This document shows positions 60,973 to 64,000 of a DNA stretch of 64,000 bases, in pieces. The stretch's first letter is position 1. Each line of letters begins with the position of its first letter. The notes below the pieces were generated by a model, which had not been told where the DNA came from, did not search any database, and saw only the letters and a program-made list of their open reading frames with translations. The DNA comes from Paenibacillus sp. yr247 (GTDB taxonomy: Bacteria > Bacillota > Bacilli > Paenibacillales > NBRC-103111). Where the stretch lies: contig NZ_FNIF01000004.1 of NCBI RefSeq assembly GCF_900103825.1, positions 186,001-250,000 of the forward strand. Reading direction: 5' to 3'. Made by a program: the position numbers and the translations under genes.

Positions 60973-61824
60973 TTAAGCAAGTAACCACTGTTTCAACTGT
61001 GATCCCAGCCGTTTCGCATCCTCGTATCCAAGCTTGTGCAAGGCTTCTAGCTTCTTAGGATCCTTCTCCATACGACTAACTACCACTTTGGATGAAGGTC
61101 GAATTACGATCGCACTTCCCTCAGCTTCCATTTGTTCAACGGTCTCGAGGGTACGATTATATATTTCACTCCGATTTACAAGCACATTCACAAGGCCGTT
61201 ATACTGAGGGTAAAAGCTCTTGGCTAACCAACGCTGCTTAAATGGGCTCTTGCGATACCCCTGTTCTTTGGTCAGGACAATGATATGCTTTCTATTTCCG
61301 TCAGCGAGCGACTTCTGCACAGGAATCGGATCTACCAAGCCGCCGTCAAACAAAGTTCGACCTTCATAAAGAATCGGCTTGGCCACAAATGGCAGTGAAC
61401 TAGAAGCCTGAATAATCGGCATCGTTTGCTGCATAAGCTGATGCTTCGTGTAATAAACAGGTTCGCCCGTATGCGCATCGGTTGTTCCAATGGCGAACTG
61501 CTGTGGCGAGTTATAGAATGCATCGTAATCAAACGGTACCAGCTTATTTGGTAATTCATTGAAAATGAAATCCATCCCAAATATGCTTTTATGACGAACC
61601 AAATTACGATAGCTTAAATATCGATGATCCCCAATGTAATCAATCGTTACTTTCTTATTACGTCCGGGCTGTTTTGAAATATACGAAGCGGCGTTGCATG
61701 CCCCAGCAGATACACCAACAACATAAGGAAAATACAAATCCTGTTCCATAAAGTATTCCAAGACTCCTGCGGTGTATACCCCTCGCATACCTCCGCCTTC
61801 CAGTACGAGTCCAATTCCTTCCAT
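60973..61824 (-). CDS. Patatin-like phospholipase
   Basis: A 283-residue soluble protein. The oxyanion loop [16 protein letters not shown] starts at about residue 7, the nucleophile elbow is [13 protein letters not shown], and the catalytic Asp is in [12 protein letters not shown], so the Ser-Asp dyad is complete. It resembles E. coli YjjU. ATG 61824 follows AAAGAAGGTG; an upstream frame is not needed. Likely acyl hydrolase; substrate unknown. Confidence 0.9.
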   Translation of the reverse strand: MEGIGLVLEGGGMRGVYTAGVLEYFMEQDLYFPYVVGVSAGACNAASYISKQPGRNKKVTIDYIGDHRYLSYRNLVRHKSIFGMDFIFNELPNKLVPFDYDAFYNSPQQFAIGTTDAHTGEPVYYTKHQLMQQTMPIIQASSSLPFVAKPILYEGRTLFDGGLVDPIPVQKSLADGNRKHIIVLTKEQGYRKSPFKQRWLAKSFYPQYNGLVNVLVNRSEIYNRTLETVEQMEAEGSAIVIRPSSKVVVSRMEKDPKKLEALHKLGYEDAKRLGSQLKQWLLA

Positions 61825-62029
61825 GGCGACACCTTCTTTCTTTCTGTCTGTCTCTAGCCCCTTACTAGCATACAGGAAATGTAAATTAAAATAAATGCTT
61901 CTCCATCTCCGTAAAAGAGATAAAGAAGCAGTATTCAACCCATTTTATTAGACGGATTCGGGGAAAATCCCAGATAATCTACGTTTTTGCTGAATTTTAC
62001 GGATGATTAAACCATATCCGCAACGAAAA

Positions 62030-62054
62030 AACCCTAGTCTAAGAGACAAGGGTT
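62030..62054 (-). terminator. Terminator of the HD-GYP gene
   Basis: Nested stems AACCCT/AGGGTT and GTCT/AGAC, followed on the minus strand by TTTTTTCG. Confidence 0.8.
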
Positions 62055-62087
62055 CTAAATCTTTGGCCATCCAGATAATTAACGCCA

Positions 62088-63653
62088 TTAACGTTGTTCC
62101 TTGTATAGCTCTTTGATCACCAAGAACTCATCTAAATGCTGAAGGAAGAGATCCACTATCACAGGATCAAAATGCCGTCCTCGTTCCGTCTTCAGCAAGT
62201 CCAACACCCTGTCCAGCTCCCAAGCCTTCTTGTAAACACGATCGCTGCACAGAGCATCAAACACATCCGCTAGAGCCGTTATACGGCCATAAAGGTGTAT
62301 CTCTTCACCACGAAGTCCTTGGGGATATCCAGTACCATCAAAACGCTCATGATGCTGCTGTGCGATGATAGCCGCGGCATTTAGTACTTGCTTGTTCGAA
62401 TGTTTCAGCATTTCATACCCAAGATTCGAATGAGTTTTCATAATGTCAAATTCTTCTTTTGTAAGCGATCCAGGCTTATTTAGAATCGCATCCGGAATAC
62501 CTACTTTTCCGACATCATGCATTGGAGAGGCCAACCGGATGACTTCTGCTTCCTGCTCGGATAATCCGTACTTGATGGCAAGTAAGCGAGAGTATTCGGC
62601 AACTCTTTTCACATGGTGTCCCGTTTCCTGGGATCTAGTTTCCGTTATTTCGCCCATCGTATAGATGATTTCTTGCTGAGTACTCTCTAGTTCTTCGTTC
62701 AAGTAAATATTTTCGAAAGCCACAGAAACATTCGCACAGTAGATGTCGACCAAATAATGCTCCCACTCACTGAGTGCTTTAAAACCATTCATATAGATGA
62801 CATTCTCCATCCCCATCTTACTTTGAAAATAAATCACAAAGCGATCTGAGGCGAAGCTGCTTTTTTGGGATTGAAAGGCTTGTTCAATCTCTTCGAGCAC
62901 TTCATTAGGAACAACATCGCGTGCTCTGTCATCTTGATTGGAAGCATAATCACCGCTCGCTGCCAAGATATAAATATCCTCAACGCCTTTGGTAACTGCA
63001 AAACTACAATGAAGGGCATTTTTATGTAAATTAACAATGGAGGTCATTTGCGTCAAAACACCGGAGGCAAATTTCTTCATCGACTGCAACTCGAACAGGG
63101 AAGCAGATGACTTAATAATTTCCTCCAAACCGGCTCTGCTTTTCTCAATTGTCTTCAGATCTCGATAAGAGCGCAATGCTGTAACGACAGTGGTAAACAG
63201 CTTCTGTGTAGTGAGCTCTGTCTTTTCTTTGTAATCATTAATATCATAGTCCATAATGACAGTACGTTCGGGAGCTTGCCCAGGTTGACCCGTGCGCAAA
63301 ATAATACGAATCGCCGTATTTTTCAATTCTTCGCGTATATACTTAACAATTTGAAGTCCTGCATCTTCGTGCTCCATGACGACATCTAATAAGACTAAAG
63401 AAGCATTCGGCTGTTGGATTAATAACTCTTTAGCTTCTACAGCTGAGTAAGCACTATGGAATTCCAGCTTCTTGCCATCAAATTCGAAATCCTGAAGAAC
63501 CATCTTTGTCACTTGATGAATTTGCTTCTCATCATCAACAATTAAGATGATCCAAGGATCTTGTTCGAACGGGACTTCGGTAGCGGAATCCGACTCTTCT
63601 TCGTCTGCAAAAAGAATCTCATCCTGGTCCAATGACCCATCCTGTCTTATCAT
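62088..63653 (-). CDS. Response regulator with DUF3369 and HD-GYP output
   Basis: A 521-residue protein. A receiver domain (about residues 35-160; IILIVDDEKQIHQ and phosphorylatable Asp in LVLLDVVMEHED) is followed by a DUF3369 sensor-like domain (about 185-325) and an HD-GYP phosphodiesterase (about 335-510; HDVGKVGIPD, QHHERFDGTGYPQGL). HD-GYP enzymes degrade cyclic di-GMP. ATG at 63653 overlaps the kinase stop codon (ATGA), so the pair is translationally coupled; the longer frame upstream would overlap the kinase gene. Confidence 0.93.
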   Translation of the reverse strand: MIRQDGSLDQDEILFADEEESDSATEVPFEQDPWIILIVDDEKQIHQVTKMVLQDFEFDGKKLEFHSAYSAVEAKELLIQQPNASLVLLDVVMEHEDAGLQIVKYIREELKNTAIRIILRTGQPGQAPERTVIMDYDINDYKEKTELTTQKLFTTVVTALRSYRDLKTIEKSRAGLEEIIKSSASLFELQSMKKFASGVLTQMTSIVNLHKNALHCSFAVTKGVEDIYILAASGDYASNQDDRARDVVPNEVLEEIEQAFQSQKSSFASDRFVIYFQSKMGMENVIYMNGFKALSEWEHYLVDIYCANVSVAFENIYLNEELESTQQEIIYTMGEITETRSQETGHHVKRVAEYSRLLAIKYGLSEQEAEVIRLASPMHDVGKVGIPDAILNKPGSLTKEEFDIMKTHSNLGYEMLKHSNKQVLNAAAIIAQQHHERFDGTGYPQGLRGEEIHLYGRITALADVFDALCSDRVYKKAWELDRVLDLLKTERGRHFDPVIVDLFLQHLDEFLVIKELYKEQR

Positions 63654-64000
63654 AAGTCGGATTCCTCCTCTTTCGGGATCGTTATCATAAATAAACTCCC
63701 GTGTCCCACTGTACTGGAACAATGAATCGTTCCGTTCAGTGATTGGGTAACGAGATTATAGACGATATTCATGCCTAATCCTGTTCCGCCTTTACCGCGG
63801 CTTGTTGTAAAGAAAGGATCAAAAATGTGATCCAGTACTTCCTGCGTCATCCCTTTGCCGTCATCTGTATAAGCAATCGTTATGCTTTCTTGGTAATCCG
63901 TAACACGTATGCTTAGGCTGCCTTCTTCCTCTATTCCATAGGCATGATTCAGTGAATTCATAACTAAATTCGTAATAATTTGCGATAAGGCACCCGGGTA
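63650..64000 (-). CDS. Histidine kinase, C-terminal part (cut by window edge)
   Basis: The visible C-terminal 116 residues are the ATP-binding domain: N box NLVMNSLNHAYG, G1 DDGKGM, F box FDPFFTTS and G2 GGTGLGMNIV. The gene continues beyond the right edge. It is the partner of the HD-GYP response regulator, with overlapping stop and start. Confidence 0.93.
   Translation of the reverse strand, partial: YPGALSQIITNLVMNSLNHAYGIEEEGSLSIRVTDYQESITIAYTDDGKGMTQEVLDHIFDPFFTTSRGKGGTGLGMNIVYNLVTQSLNGTIHCSSTVGHGSLFMITIPKEEESDL

Overview
The window reads as chromosomal DNA of a spore-forming, low-to-mid GC Bacillales bacterium, most likely Paenibacillus or a close relative. The reasons are strong GGAGG ribosome sites, frequent TTG/GTG starts, spore coat genes, an SLH-domain surface protein, Bacillus-type proteins (YneQ, YpbS, YitT, AraR, FosB) and many compact hairpin terminators. 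No rRNA, tRNA, CRISPR array, intact insertion sequence or integrase was seen.

Layout. 1-7.1 kb: a LacI regulator with operator-like palindromes, a DedA-PAP2 fusion with a dead PAP2 half, a DUF2334 deacetylase-like protein, a small spore-protein-like gene, fosB, a HAD phosphatase, a holin-like peptide and an SLH protein. 7.4-10.2 kb: a TerC-family membrane protein, and a TPR-methyltransferase paired with an unknown helical protein. 10.3-15.2 kb: a spore coat locus with two CotB-like proteins, a CotH kinase and a CotG-like KSRGN pentapeptide-repeat protein preceded by a sigma-K-like promoter; an ArsB-type permease and a small membrane protein lie inside it. 15.2-21 kb: a membrane PDZ-Lon protease, a decayed SRPBCC gene, a eukaryotic-type HisA, YneQ, an active PAP2 phosphatase and a NUDIX hydrolase. 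21.2-32.8 kb: a large DUF2334/FG-GAP protein, a frameshifted methyltransferase behind a MerR-type promoter, YitT, a GC-rich oxidoreductase, a Crh-like protein, a CDF metal exporter behind a leader with a terminator, MsrAB, PpaC and small enzymes. 33-39.2 kb: a giant tandem P-type ATPase with small membrane companions. 40-48.2 kb: a split ThrE-type exporter, then the arabinose genes araR, araB, araA and an aldose epimerase with AraR operators. 48.5-56.8 kb: HrpB helicase, YdeI, YpbS, NUDIX, DUF2164, Dabb, Tag and several remnants. 56.8-60.7 kb: a TPP-riboswitch-controlled thiamine-precursor ABC operon ending in a TatD hydrolase. 60.9-64 kb: a patatin and a histidine kinase/HD-GYP response regulator pair that runs off the right edge.

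How the genes work together. The best-defined functional groups are the coat kinase-substrate locus, the P-ATPase module, the arabinose regulon and the thiamine-precursor operon. A further theme is gene decay: at least six partial or frameshifted gene remnants are scattered between intact genes, several still next to their original ribosome site or terminator.
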